Positions 7,664 through 15,429 are shown, counted from the stretch's first letter. The stretch: DNA of 37,585 bases from Candidatus Woesearchaeota archaeon (GCA_019322805.1 JAHWIC010000011.1:1-37585), one strand, 5' to 3'. Numbers and translations are program-made. Notes: generated by a model from the sequence alone, not told the origin.

Positions 7664-7796
7664 TAATTCTGAAAATTCCTTCCATAATCACGCTCAAGGA
7701 ATTTTCATCCACATACCCTCCTTTTAGCTAGAGCATAAAGGAATGACTGATGATGATTTTTGCTTTTACTAGAGAAGAAAGCAAAAATCAGATTTA
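7664..7796 (-). ncRNA. three-hairpin element, copy A (candidate structured RNA or 3'-UTR element)
   Basis: Read on the minus strand this contains three abutting hairpins. P1 pairs 7778-7789 with 7755-7766 (12 bp, GATTTTTGCTTT type). P2 pairs 7752-7755 with 7706-7709 and 7737-7742 with 7719-7724. P3 pairs 7696-7706 with 7671-7681 (11 bp, GAAAATTCCTT type). The same order, junction sequences and P1/P3 stems recur at 15.5 kb and 35.1 kb. It lies about 70 bp downstream of the receiver gene 7870-8226 on the same strand and is followed by a run of seven T (7653-7659), so a terminator or processed 3'-UTR RNA is possible. Function unknown. Confidence 0.55.
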
Positions 7797-7869
7797 ATTT
7801 TTTATTATTGGTTTTTAATATTGATATTTTGAATTTATTTAAGGTAAAAATAGATTTATTAATTTAACA

Positions 7870-8226
7870 TTACAATACTTTATTAATACGCTCTATCAAA
7901 TCCACTTTTGTAAAAGGCTTTGTTATGTAGTCTGAAACTCCTGCTTTTCTTAATTCTATCATTCTTTCTGTTGTTACAGGAACAACACTTAAAAAAATGT
8001 ATTTTGCATTAACCCTAAACTTCCTGAGTTTTTGAAAGATATCCCATCCAGACATATCAGGCAGCATTAAGTCAAGCAGGAACAAATCAAAATGCTCTTT
8101 TTCTGCTTTGCTCAAGCATTCTCCTCCTGACGAGGCTATATGTGTTTCAAATCCAGCATTCGTTAGAATCATCTTTACTGCTCCTGCGGTATCTGTATTA
8201 TCCTCAACATAAAGAATTCTTTGCAT
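7870..8226 (-). CDS. single-domain response regulator (receiver only)
   Basis: The 118-residue protein is a lone receiver domain: acidic pair E8/D9, phospho-acceptor D52 in LLDLMLPDMSGWD, Ser80 in place of the switch Thr, and K103 in TKPF. No DNA-binding output follows, so it should act by protein contact. It shares SGWDxF, FLSxxP..ER and GxSDxIxKPF with the receivers at 15832 and 30981, which marks a paralogous subfamily in this locus. A TATA box at 8249-8257 is 27 nt before the ATG (leaderless). Structured element A follows its stop codon, and an imperfect palindrome at 8262-8284 lies upstream. Confidence 0.93.
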   Translation of the reverse strand: MQRILYVEDNTDTAGAVKMILTNAGFETHIASSGGECLSKAEKEHFDLFLLDLMLPDMSGWDIFQKLRKFRVNAKYIFLSVVPVTTERMIELRKAGVSDYITKPFTKVDLIERINKVL

Positions 8227-8248
8227 AAATAAAGCAGAAACAGGAAAC

Positions 8249-8257
8249 TATTTAAAT
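8249..8257 (-). promoter_or_regulatory. TATA box of the receiver gene (start at 8226)
   Basis: ATTTAAATA on the minus strand is centred about 27 nt before the ATG at 8226. It lies next to the palindrome at 8262-8284. Confidence 0.5.
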
Positions 8258-8261
8258 TTTT

Positions 8262-8284
8262 GTAACCCATTAACAATGGATAAC
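8262..8284. promoter_or_regulatory. imperfect palindrome between the receiver and RHH genes
   Basis: The core CCATTAACAATGG (8267-8279) is a perfect 5-bp inverted repeat, flanked by GTAAC on the left and ATAAC on the right, giving a 23-bp imperfect palindrome. It sits between divergent TATA boxes (8249-8257 and 8305-8312). Related GGATA and GGTTACC blocks recur before the second RHH gene (about 8511-8540). An operator for the RHH proteins is a reasonable inference. Confidence 0.4.
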
Positions 8285-8304
8285 AGATACTTAACCAAAA
8301 AAGA

Positions 8305-8312
8305 TTTTAAAC
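8305..8312 (+). promoter_or_regulatory. TATA box of the first RHH gene
   Basis: TTTTAAAC is preceded by AAAAAAGA, exactly as in the second RHH promoter. In both the AAAAAAGATT block starts 37 nt before the start codon, which fixes the start at 8334. Confidence 0.5.
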
Positions 8313-8333
8313 CTGTTCGCAAAAATTATGGAC

Positions 8334-8489
8334 ATGGTTAAAACAGGCCATTATAAGAACATAGCATTGCCGAATGATCTAATAGAGCGCATTGATTCAA
8401 TAATCAAGAATTCTAAAATGGGCTATAAATCTCGAGGAGAGTTTGTTAAAGAGGCGGTTAGAGGCTTGCTAAAAGAGCTGTCAAAATAA
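8334..8489 (+). CDS. ribbon-helix-helix protein 1 (CopG/MetJ-like)
   Basis: The 51-residue protein reads MVKTGHYKNIALPNDLIERI and then a helix-turn-helix with MGYKSRGEFVKEAVRGLLKE. An initial beta strand (YKNIALP) and two helices separated by a GYKSR turn are the pattern of ribbon-helix-helix DNA-binding domains, which act as dimers on palindromic operators. An ATG at 8328 is in frame, but the promoter spacing shared with the second copy favours 8334. It is about 70% identical in its core to the gene at 8578, so the two come from a tandem duplication. No toxin gene follows either copy. Confidence 0.8.
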   Translation: MVKTGHYKNIALPNDLIERIDSIIKNSKMGYKSRGEFVKEAVRGLLKELSK

Positions 8490-8548
8490 ACTCATTCTCT
8501 ACTAGTAATGGATACATAACTCATCCTTATATAGGTTACCAAAAAAGA

Positions 8549-8556
8549 TTATATAC
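8549..8556 (+). promoter_or_regulatory. TATA box of the second RHH gene
   Basis: TTATATAC is centred 26 nt before the ATG at 8578. The surrounding AAAAAAGATT and ACCTG blocks match the first RHH promoter, showing that the promoter was duplicated with the gene. Confidence 0.55.
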
Positions 8557-8577
8557 CTGCTAAGGCAATTAAAATAT

Positions 8578-8727
8578 ATGCGCAAATACACTAATGTTGC
8601 ATTGCCTTCAGATTTAATTGAGCAGATTGACAAGATTATCAAAAAGAAAGGCATGGGCTATAAATCTCGTGGAGAATTAGTCAAAGAAGCAGTCAGAAAC
8701 CTTCTGAAAGAAATTAAGGAATTCTAA
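8578..8727 (+). CDS. ribbon-helix-helix protein 2 (CopG/MetJ-like)
   Basis: The 49-residue protein (MRKYTNVALPSDLIEQIDKI then GMGYKSRGELVKEAVRNLLK) has the same strand-helix-helix pattern as the gene just upstream and is its tandem paralogue. The strand residues TNVALP would make the DNA-contacting ribbon. Homo- and heterodimers are both possible, and the GGATA/GGTTACC blocks before each gene suggest cross- or autoregulation. The four-PAS protein gene begins 144 bp downstream with its own promoter. Targets are unknown. Confidence 0.8.
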   Translation: MRKYTNVALPSDLIEQIDKIIKKKGMGYKSRGELVKEAVRNLLKEIKEF

Positions 8728-8836
8728 AATCGGTTTATATTTTTACTAAATAATCACTTATTAGTTTAATATCTAAACTATATTCATAATTTAATTGATT
8801 TTATCAACCAAAGAATTATATTAAAAACTCCTGATG

Positions 8837-8855
8837 TCGTCTATCAGATAGACGA
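8837..8855. promoter_or_regulatory. 19-bp perfect palindrome upstream of the PAS operon
   Basis: TCGTCTATCAGATAGACGA has 9-bp perfect arms around a single central base. It lies between a TATA-like AATTATATTAAAA (8814-8826) and the ATG at 8872, so it would cover the transcription start of the sensory operon. It may be an operator; in RNA it would form only a very tight hairpin. Confidence 0.55.
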
Positions 8856-8871
8856 AAGACTATTAAAGTTA

Positions 8872-10494
8872 ATGAAGATGAAAAAGAACAAGCCAGATCA
8901 TGATGACAGGTGGCAGATAACCTTTGATGCAATCAATGACGCTATTTGTCTGATGGACATAAAGAATAGATTTCTAAAATGCAACAAAACCATGAGCAAA
9001 CTTTTAGGCAAGCCTAACAACGAGCTTGTAGGCAAAACATGCTGGAAGATTGTACACGGCACATCAAAGCCAATCAAAGGCTGTCCAATTGTCCGCATGA
9101 GGAAGACTCTTAAAAGAGAAACACTTGTTTTGAAACTAAAGGACAGATGGGTGAAAGTTGCTGTTGACCCGATACTTAATGAAAACAAAAAACTTGTTGG
9201 AGCTGTTCATATAATTTCTGATATTACAGAAATGAAGAATGCAGGAGAAGCTTTGAAAGAATCAGAAGAAAGGTATAGGGCTCTTATTGAAAACGCATCT
9301 GACTTCATTTACATGGTTGATAATAAAGGTAGAATTTTGTCTTTGAATAAATCTGCTGTAAAACTATTTGGAAAAGAGCCTAGAAAAGTAGTAGGCAAAT
9401 CAATCTTTGATTTTTTTCCTGAAGAGATTGCTGCCCATTTCTTAGAAGCTATAAAAACAGTATTCAATACAGGCAAAGGCAGGATTTCTGAAACAAAGAT
9501 GATTGTTAAAGCAAAAAGAATGTGGATAAGCGCTAATCTTAGCCCTGTAAGGAATCGCAAAGGTGATGTAGTAGCAGTAATGGGTATAACTAGAGACATC
9601 ACAGAAAAAAAGAAATCAGAACAAGCTTTGAAAGAGAGTGAAGAAAAGTGGAGTTCTCTGACAGAAAACACTGATGACATTATCATGGTCGTAAATAGCA
9701 AAGGTGTAGTTCAATACATCAATAAAACCACACTACCTTACCATCCAAAAGAGTCAATTGGAAAGAGAATATACGATTACGTACCAAAAGGGCAACATAA
9801 TATATTGAGGAAATCTTTGGGAAATGTTTTCAAAACAGGAAAACCAGACAGCTACGAGGTTTCTCCAAACATTCCAAAAATTGGCACTCTTTATTTTTAT
9901 ACAAAAGTAGTTCCTGTCAAACACAGTAAAAAAGTTGTCAATGCTATATTGATTTCTACAAACATCACCGAACAGAAGAAATCAGAACAAGCATTGAAGG
10001 AAAATGAGAGAAGATTCCAGGATGTTGCAAACAACACATTGGAATGGATATGGGAAGTTGATACAGAAGGAAAATACACTTACACAAACACTATGATTGA
10101 GGAGATTTTGGGATACAAGCCTGAAGAGATACTCAAAAAACATTTCTATGACTTCTTCCATCCTAAGGAAAGGGAAATGCTGAAGAAGGCAGCATTCGAG
10201 GCTTTTGCGAGGAAAGAGCCATTCCGCAGCTTCGTTAATAGAAATGTACATAAGAATGGAAACATAGTCTGGCTTTCAACAAGCGGAATCCCTGTGCTTG
10301 ACGATAAAGGAAAGCTTATGGGATATCGGGGAGCAGATATAGACATCACAAAGCAGAAAGAAGCAGAGCAAACACTCAAAAAAAGAGCAGAAGAGCTTGA
10401 GAGATTCACTAAACTTGCTGTTGGACGCGAGCTTAAGATGGTTGAGCTGAAGTATAGGATTAAAGAATTGGAAAGTAAATTAAAAAAGAGGTGA
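8872..10494 (+). CDS. cytoplasmic four-PAS sensor protein without kinase domain
   Basis: The 540-residue soluble protein has four PAS/PAC units at about residues 11-122, 132-250, 257-372 and 380-500, each ending in the DIT.[MKQ]K motif and joined by ALKE.E linkers. PAS1 holds CWKIVHG (57-63) and C71 in GCPIVR, a Cys/His pattern of the CxxxxHG...CP PAS subgroup that may bind a metal or redox cofactor. The C-terminus is a coiled coil with ERFTKLAVGRELKMVELKYR (510-529). No HisKA or HATPase domain is present, so output must go through a partner. It starts the plus-strand sensory operon, and its stop codon overlaps the ribosome-binding site of the FIST gene. Confidence 0.9.
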   Translation: MKMKKNKPDHDDRWQITFDAINDAICLMDIKNRFLKCNKTMSKLLGKPNNELVGKTCWKIVHGTSKPIKGCPIVRMRKTLKRETLVLKLKDRWVKVAVDPILNENKKLVGAVHIISDITEMKNAGEALKESEERYRALIENASDFIYMVDNKGRILSLNKSAVKLFGKEPRKVVGKSIFDFFPEEIAAHFLEAIKTVFNTGKGRISETKMIVKAKRMWISANLSPVRNRKGDVVAVMGITRDITEKKKSEQALKESEEKWSSLTENTDDIIMVVNSKGVVQYINKTTLPYHPKESIGKRIYDYVPKGQHNILRKSLGNVFKTGKPDSYEVSPNIPKIGTLYFYTKVVPVKHSKKVVNAILISTNITEQKKSEQALKENERRFQDVANNTLEWIWEVDTEGKYTYTNTMIEEILGYKPEEILKKHFYDFFHPKEREMLKKAAFEAFARKEPFRSFVNRNVHKNGNIVWLSTSGIPVLDDKGKLMGYRGADIDITKQKEAEQTLKKRAEELERFTKLAVGRELKMVELKYRIKELESKLKKR

Positions 10495-10498
10495 AAAA

Positions 10499-11881
10499 AT
10501 GAGAAGAGTGTTTTTGGTTTTTTTGTTTGTGGGAATTCTGATTTCTGGCTGCGCACAGGAAGAATTCCAGTTAGTTCCTAAAGAGAAAGTAACAGGAACT
10601 GCAACAGCCGGGGTATCAGGCACAGAGGTTGGCACTGGATGGAGTGCTAAAGAAAATCCTGCAGAAGCAGCGGAAGAAGCCGTAAATATGGCTTTGAAAG
10701 AAGTAGATGATAAAACGCCGGACTTAGCAGTTATTTTTGCAAGCTCTGCCAGCGACCTTAATGCAATAGTGTCAAAAGCAAGGGGAATGCTAGGAGCAAA
10801 TACAAAAATGTACGGCGGAACTAGTGACTCAAGAGCTGTGATGACTAACAAGGGCTTTGTAAAGGTATCTGAACATGGTTATGAATTTGGAATGATGGGC
10901 GGCAAAAGAGGCCTTGCTGTGATGCTTATCAGCTCAGAGGACATCACCTTTGGTGTTGGTGCTGCTGATTTCTCCAAGGCATCGCCTAAGGAAGCATCAA
11001 AAGCAGCTTTACTAAACGCCATAAAAAGCGCAGGAAAATCTGAAAATGAGATGCCTGATGTTGTCCTGGTGACTCCTACAAAGCCGGATGAAGATTTTGC
11101 TGTTGAAGGTATTGAAAGTGTTGTCGGAAAAGAAACAATCATCCTTGGCGGAACTGCTGGAGGCCCTGAATTTGGTGTAATAGGAAAGGATGCAGTTTAT
11201 GGAACAGGCGTTTCATTGGCAGTCATATATACCGATTTGCCGATTGGCTGGGTTTTCGAGGGCGGCTTTGATGTCAGGGATACAAAGTCAGGCACTGTAA
11301 CAAAGATTGAAGGAAGGAACATTCTTGAGATTGATAACAGGCCAGCATTGGAGGTATATAATGAATGGCTTGATGGTGAGGTTGACAAGTTGTACGAAGA
11401 ACTCCAGGATCCAAGGGTTGTAAAGAGCCTGCTGACTTTACATCCTCTTTATAGAAAATACACTGCAGGAGACGGCACTGAGCACTGTTTATTCTCGCAT
11501 CCATGGCCAACAGATCCTACACAGCAGGAAAAAGGAGTTAGCACTTCCACAACCATAAAGGAAGGAGACATAGTTCACTTAAGCCACGGCACCTGGGAAA
11601 CTCTCCTGAATAGAATTGGGAACCTGCCAAAAAAAGCAAGAGCAAATACAGCAAGTGGTTCTATAAAGCCAATATTTGGCATGGCCTATGTTTGTGCTGG
11701 AGTGATGGGAACAATACCAGAAGAAGAAAGGGAGAAAATAACTACACTCATGAATTATGAGAACAGCAATGCACATTTCCTAGGCACATTTACATGGGGC
11801 GAGCAGGGTTTGCTGCCAGGTGTTGGAAATAAGCATGGAAACCTTTTAACAGGCTTCCTGGTGATAGGTGAAAAAGAGTAA
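10499..11881 (+). CDS. FIST-domain lipoprotein
   Basis: The 460-residue protein begins with a lipoprotein signal peptide, lipobox ISGC with Cys18. The rest resembles a FIST sensory protein: FIST_N at about 45-240 (GTGWSAKENPAEAAEEAV, MYGGTSDSR, ILGGTAGG) and FIST_C at about 260-430 (ALEVYNEWL, a TFTWGEQG-type ending). FIST domains are predicted small-ligand sensors and are usually cytoplasmic; a secreted, lipid-anchored one is unusual. The GAGGTG site overlaps the previous stop codon, and the next gene, a HAMP receptor, begins one base after this stop. The protein is therefore likely the extracellular ligand-binding partner of that receptor. Confidence 0.85.
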   Translation: MRRVFLVFLFVGILISGCAQEEFQLVPKEKVTGTATAGVSGTEVGTGWSAKENPAEAAEEAVNMALKEVDDKTPDLAVIFASSASDLNAIVSKARGMLGANTKMYGGTSDSRAVMTNKGFVKVSEHGYEFGMMGGKRGLAVMLISSEDITFGVGAADFSKASPKEASKAALLNAIKSAGKSENEMPDVVLVTPTKPDEDFAVEGIESVVGKETIILGGTAGGPEFGVIGKDAVYGTGVSLAVIYTDLPIGWVFEGGFDVRDTKSGTVTKIEGRNILEIDNRPALEVYNEWLDGEVDKLYEELQDPRVVKSLLTLHPLYRKYTAGDGTEHCLFSHPWPTDPTQQEKGVSTSTTIKEGDIVHLSHGTWETLLNRIGNLPKKARANTASGSIKPIFGMAYVCAGVMGTIPEEEREKITTLMNYENSNAHFLGTFTWGEQGLLPGVGNKHGNLLTGFLVIGEKE

Positions 11882-11882
11882 A

Positions 11883-12752
11883 ATGAGGCTTTTTTGGAAG
11901 ATTTTTTTCTTTGTTTTTATTTCTTTTATTTTGGTAATCATTGTAAATTCTTATGTCACATTAACCAGAGAGGTTTCTGCTGAAGAAAACCACATTATAG
12001 AGGAAAACATGATTATCAGCAGGTTTATATCAAAAGAGCTTGAAGTTGGTTATCTGGAATCGAGATGGCCCTTTGAAAGCCTTAAACAATTGTCAGAGCG
12101 CGAAGACTTCCTTTTCTGGTGGGTAGTTAAGGATAAGGGAGATATACACTTAGCAGATGACAGCTCTTTTATAGGGACTTCTGCTTATGAATATTTCCCA
12201 GAAGTAAGCAATGTTAAGGAGGAATATCTATCCCTGGATTATAAACAAGAATACGGCCTTTTCGTTATGCCCATTAAAATGGGAAGAGAGAGATGGTCTT
12301 TCTGGCTTGGTTTTTCCCTGGAAAAGATTTCAGAAATAACAAGAGCTGTGCTTTTCTCAGTTCTCTGGTTCTCTGCCTTAGCAGTAGCAGCCCTTGGATT
12401 TTTGCTATACCTCATTATAGGGTATTTTACCAGGCCGATACATAAATTAGTAGATGGAACAAAGGCTGTAGCAGGAGGGAACCTTGATTACAGGCTGAAG
12501 GTCAAATCAGGAGATGAGCTGGGGCAGCTTTCTGATTCTTTTAACTATATGACTAAGGATTTGAAAAAATCAAGAAAAGAGCTTGAAAAATACAGCAAAG
12601 GTTTGGAGAAGGAAGTCAAAAAAAGAACAAAGGAATTAGAATCAAAAAATCTTGAGCTTGAGAAATTCAATAAAATTGCTGTAGGAAGAGAAATTAGGAT
12701 GGTTGAATTAAAGAAGAGAATAAAAGAATTGGAAAGCCAAATTAAAAAGTAA
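11883..12752 (+). CDS. membrane HAMP receptor with coiled-coil tail, no kinase domain
   Basis: From the ATG at 11883 (one base after the FIST stop) the product has 289 residues. TM1 is about 6-24, the extracytoplasmic domain 25-153 and TM2 155-180. A HAMP domain at 181-232 (TRPIHKLVDGTKAVAGGNLD and DELGQLSDSFNYM) leads into a long coil ending in EKFNKIAVGREIRMVELKKR (260-279). A GTG at 11868 is in frame but less likely. The tail is shared with the PAS protein upstream and the 92-residue protein at 7324. No kinase, methyl-accepting or cyclase domain follows, so the signal must pass to a separate protein, perhaps the histidine kinase two genes downstream. Confidence 0.88.
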   Translation: MRLFWKIFFFVFISFILVIIVNSYVTLTREVSAEENHIIEENMIISRFISKELEVGYLESRWPFESLKQLSEREDFLFWWVVKDKGDIHLADDSSFIGTSAYEYFPEVSNVKEEYLSLDYKQEYGLFVMPIKMGRERWSFWLGFSLEKISEITRAVLFSVLWFSALAVAALGFLLYLIIGYFTRPIHKLVDGTKAVAGGNLDYRLKVKSGDELGQLSDSFNYMTKDLKKSRKELEKYSKGLEKEVKKRTKELESKNLELEKFNKIAVGREIRMVELKKRIKELESQIKK

Positions 12753-12766
12753 AAAGAGGTGAAAAA

Positions 12767-13822
12767 ATGAAGAAAAACCTATTGGTTGTTTTGTCATTAA
12801 TTGGCATTTTAATTATTTCAGGTTGCACTGGAGGCCAAAAAGTAACAGGAGAAACTACTGCTCCCCCTCCACCTGAAAAAACATTTAAGATTCTGCACAT
12901 CATGAGCTACCATGCACCATGGAAATGGACAGATGACCAACTGCAGGGATTTAAAGACGGTTTAGGAGACTTAAATGTAGAGTATAAGGTTTTCCAGATG
13001 GACACGAAACGAAAAAGCAGTGAGGAATGGAAACAACAGGTTGGAAAAGAGGCAAGGGAGTTGATTGATTCCTGGAAACCAGATCTGGTTTATACTAATG
13101 ATGACAATGCCCAGGAATATGTTGTAAGGCATTATGTTAATTCAGATATACCATTTGTATTTAGTGCTGTAAATGCGCATCCGGAGAAATATGGGTTTGT
13201 AGGCAGCACAAACATAGCTGGAGTGTTAGAGCAGGAGCATTTCGTAGAAACAGTAAATTTGTTGAAAGAAATTGTACCTGATTTTAAAAAGATAGCAGTT
13301 ATCGTTGATGACGATCCTACTTGGCCGCCAGTAATTGAAAGAATGAAAGAAAAGTCAAGCCAGCTGCCTGGTATAGAGTTTATATTCTTGGATCCGATTA
13401 AAACCTTTGGGGAATATAAGCAGAAAATGGAAGAGCTACAAACTGAAGTAGACGCAATTGCTCTCTTGGGAATATTTACCTATAAAGATGTGAATGGTGA
13501 AAATGTTCCATACACCACAGTTTTAAGATGGACAGCAGAAAACAGCAACCTTCCTGACTTTAGTTTCTGGAAAGACCGCATTTCTTACGGAACACTCTGT
13601 ACCGTAACAGTTTCAGGCTATGAACAGGGCCTAGCAGCAGGTAAAATAGCAAGAGGCATTTTAGCAGAAGGAAGAAGCCCCTCCAGCTATGAATTTAAGC
13701 CAACAGTCAAAGGAGAGCCGGTTATAAGCCTTGCAAGAGCTAATAAACTGGGCATAAAAATAAAAAGCAGCATACTTTTAACTGCTGAAGTTATAGAGAA
13801 ATTTGAGTGGGAGGAACAATGA
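12767..13822 (+). CDS. ABC-type substrate-binding lipoprotein (ABC_sub_bind/TrpX-like), sensor-associated
   Basis: The 351-residue protein has a lipoprotein signal peptide with Cys20 in ISGC, a Pro-rich linker (APPPPEK) and a two-lobed binding-protein fold of the ABC_sub_bind family. Characteristic parts are the KILHIMSYHAPWKWTD strand, PDLVYTNDDNAQEYVV, FVFSAVNAHPEKYGF, the TVSGYEQGLAAGKIARGIL helix and the AxxLGIKI ending. No permease or ABC ATPase gene is nearby. Instead its stop codon overlaps the start of a HAMP histidine kinase, so it is probably the extracellular ligand-binding component of that kinase. Its start region (AGAGGTGAAAAAATGA) is identical to that of the FIST lipoprotein. 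Confidence 0.88.
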   Translation: MKKNLLVVLSLIGILIISGCTGGQKVTGETTAPPPPEKTFKILHIMSYHAPWKWTDDQLQGFKDGLGDLNVEYKVFQMDTKRKSSEEWKQQVGKEARELIDSWKPDLVYTNDDNAQEYVVRHYVNSDIPFVFSAVNAHPEKYGFVGSTNIAGVLEQEHFVETVNLLKEIVPDFKKIAVIVDDDPTWPPVIERMKEKSSQLPGIEFIFLDPIKTFGEYKQKMEELQTEVDAIALLGIFTYKDVNGENVPYTTVLRWTAENSNLPDFSFWKDRISYGTLCTVTVSGYEQGLAAGKIARGILAEGRSPSSYEFKPTVKGEPVISLARANKLGIKIKSSILLTAEVIEKFEWEEQ

Positions 13823-15429
13823 GGTTTGGCATAAAGACAAAGATTGTTTTAATTACTATTGCAATATTATTTTTTGCAATTGGAGCAAACACTGCAGTTA
13901 ATAGCCGTATTTTTGCGAGAGAGTATTCCAATACCCTCCAACTAAAGGTGTTTGCCATAGGTGAAAGCTTAAAGTTCCAGTTAGATAAACTGTTGAGGCT
14001 GGGAATACCGGTAGAGAACCTGGTGGGTTTTGATGAACAATGCCAAGATATTGTCAGCAACTATGAGGAAATCTCATACGCTTCAGTTATAGACTCAGAC
14101 GGCGAAATATTATTCCACAATGATCCGTCTCAGCATGGAAGAATGATAACTGGTTTTGCGGCTCTAGATGCTGTGAAAAACGCAAGAAATACAATCCAGG
14201 TTAACCCATTAAATGGAGAGAACTATTATGACATTTTTATCCCGGTTTTTGAAACCAGCGGCAGGCATGCCGCAACAGTTAGGGTAGGATTCCCTCAGGG
14301 TTATATCAATCAAAAAACAAGAAAACTGTTCATTTATTCCGCCTGGGTAGCGTTCATTTCTTTCACTTTAGCAATAATTTTGTTGGTCTCTGCTCTTTCA
14401 ACCATAGTGACAAAACCACTCATGGGACTGCTAACCATAGTACAGGGAATAGGAAAAAGTGGGAGTCTAACTACAAAGATTAGTCTCCATCGTGATGATG
14501 AGCTAGGGCAGCTTGCCTCTGCTTTCAACCAGATGTTAGGTGAATTGAAGAAATCACAGGATAAATTGGAGGGCTACAGCAAAAACCTGGGAAAAGAAGT
14601 CAAGAAAAGAACAAAAGAACTCAATAAAAAGGTAGGTGAGCTGTCAGAAGCAAGGACAGCAACCATAAACATCCTTGAGGATGTATCAGAAGCAAGCGAG
14701 AAGCTAAAAGACCTGGACAGAATGAAAGATGAATTCCTCTCCCTTGTTTCTCATGAACTTAAAACACCAATGACACCGATGCAGGCCTATATTGAGATGC
14801 TGTCTGATGAAGACTTGGGCAGCCTAAAAAAAGAGCAGAAAGACGCATTAATTGTGATTGCAAGAAACGCTAAAAGGCTAAAATTATTAATTGAGGATGT
14901 TTTAGATATAAGCAGAATAGAGACAAGAAGAATGAAATTCTCTTTTGAGGAGATAGATATAAAACAATTGATTGAAGAAACAGTAAGGGATAGGCAGATA
15001 TTTGCGGATGAGAAGCACATAACCTTAATGACAAATGTACCTAAGTTACCTATAACAGTAACAGACAGGAACAGAGTCACCCAAATCCTGGTTAACCTGT
15101 TGGATAATGCTATTAAATTCAGCCCGAAGGACAAAACCATCAGCGTATATGCCAATAGATTTGATAAAGATATGGTTATAAAGGTACAAGATCAGGGCAT
15201 TGGCATTAAAGAAGAGGACCAGAAGAGGATATTTGACAAATTTTTCCAGGTAGACCCCACCACAAAGCGCAGGTATGGTGGTGTTGGCCTAGGCTTGGCT
15301 ATCTGCAAGGGCATAGTAGAGCTGTTAGGCGGAAAAATGGGCATTGAAAGCCATGTTGGAAAAGGCTCTACCTTTTATTTCACTGTGCCTATAAGAAACA
15401 GACCCCCAAAATTGCCTGAAAATCAATAA
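13819..15429 (+). CDS. transmembrane sensor histidine kinase (HAMP-HisKA-HATPase)
   Basis: The start is ATG at 13819, overlapping the previous stop by 4 bp and preceded by GGGAGGA; an upstream GTG (13807) is less likely. The 536 residues show TM1 8-26, an extracytoplasmic domain of single-Cache-like type 27-168, TM2 170-194, HAMP 195-247, a coiled coil, HisKA with phospho-acceptor His312 in SHELKTPMTPMQ, and HATPase with N-box NLLDNAIKF (426-434), DQGIG (458-462) and GVGLGL (488-493). All catalytic motifs are intact. The likely partner is the receiver protein at 15832. Three-hairpin element B follows the stop codon. Confidence 0.95.
   Translation: MRFGIKTKIVLITIAILFFAIGANTAVNSRIFAREYSNTLQLKVFAIGESLKFQLDKLLRLGIPVENLVGFDEQCQDIVSNYEEISYASVIDSDGEILFHNDPSQHGRMITGFAALDAVKNARNTIQVNPLNGENYYDIFIPVFETSGRHAATVRVGFPQGYINQKTRKLFIYSAWVAFISFTLAIILLVSALSTIVTKPLMGLLTIVQGIGKSGSLTTKISLHRDDELGQLASAFNQMLGELKKSQDKLEGYSKNLGKEVKKRTKELNKKVGELSEARTATINILEDVSEASEKLKDLDRMKDEFLSLVSHELKTPMTPMQAYIEMLSDEDLGSLKKEQKDALIVIARNAKRLKLLIEDVLDISRIETRRMKFSFEEIDIKQLIEETVRDRQIFADEKHITLMTNVPKLPITVTDRNRVTQILVNLLDNAIKFSPKDKTISVYANRFDKDMVIKVQDQGIGIKEEDQKRIFDKFFQVDPTTKRRYGGVGLGLAICKGIVELLGGKMGIESHVGKGSTFYFTVPIRNRPPKLPENQ

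Noticed and set aside
7664..7796. Element A as a simple intrinsic terminator only
   Set aside because: A plain terminator would be one hairpin with a T-run; three abutting hairpins with conserved junctions in three copies need another explanation, though 3'-end formation may be part of the role.
8334..8727. RHH pair as antitoxins of toxin-antitoxin systems
   Set aside because: No small toxin-like gene follows either copy; the next gene is the PAS sensor with its own promoter.
9309..10556. Several minus-strand frames opposite the PAS protein
   Set aside because: They are Phe/Ser/Leu-rich shadows of Lys/Glu-rich coding sequence on the plus strand.
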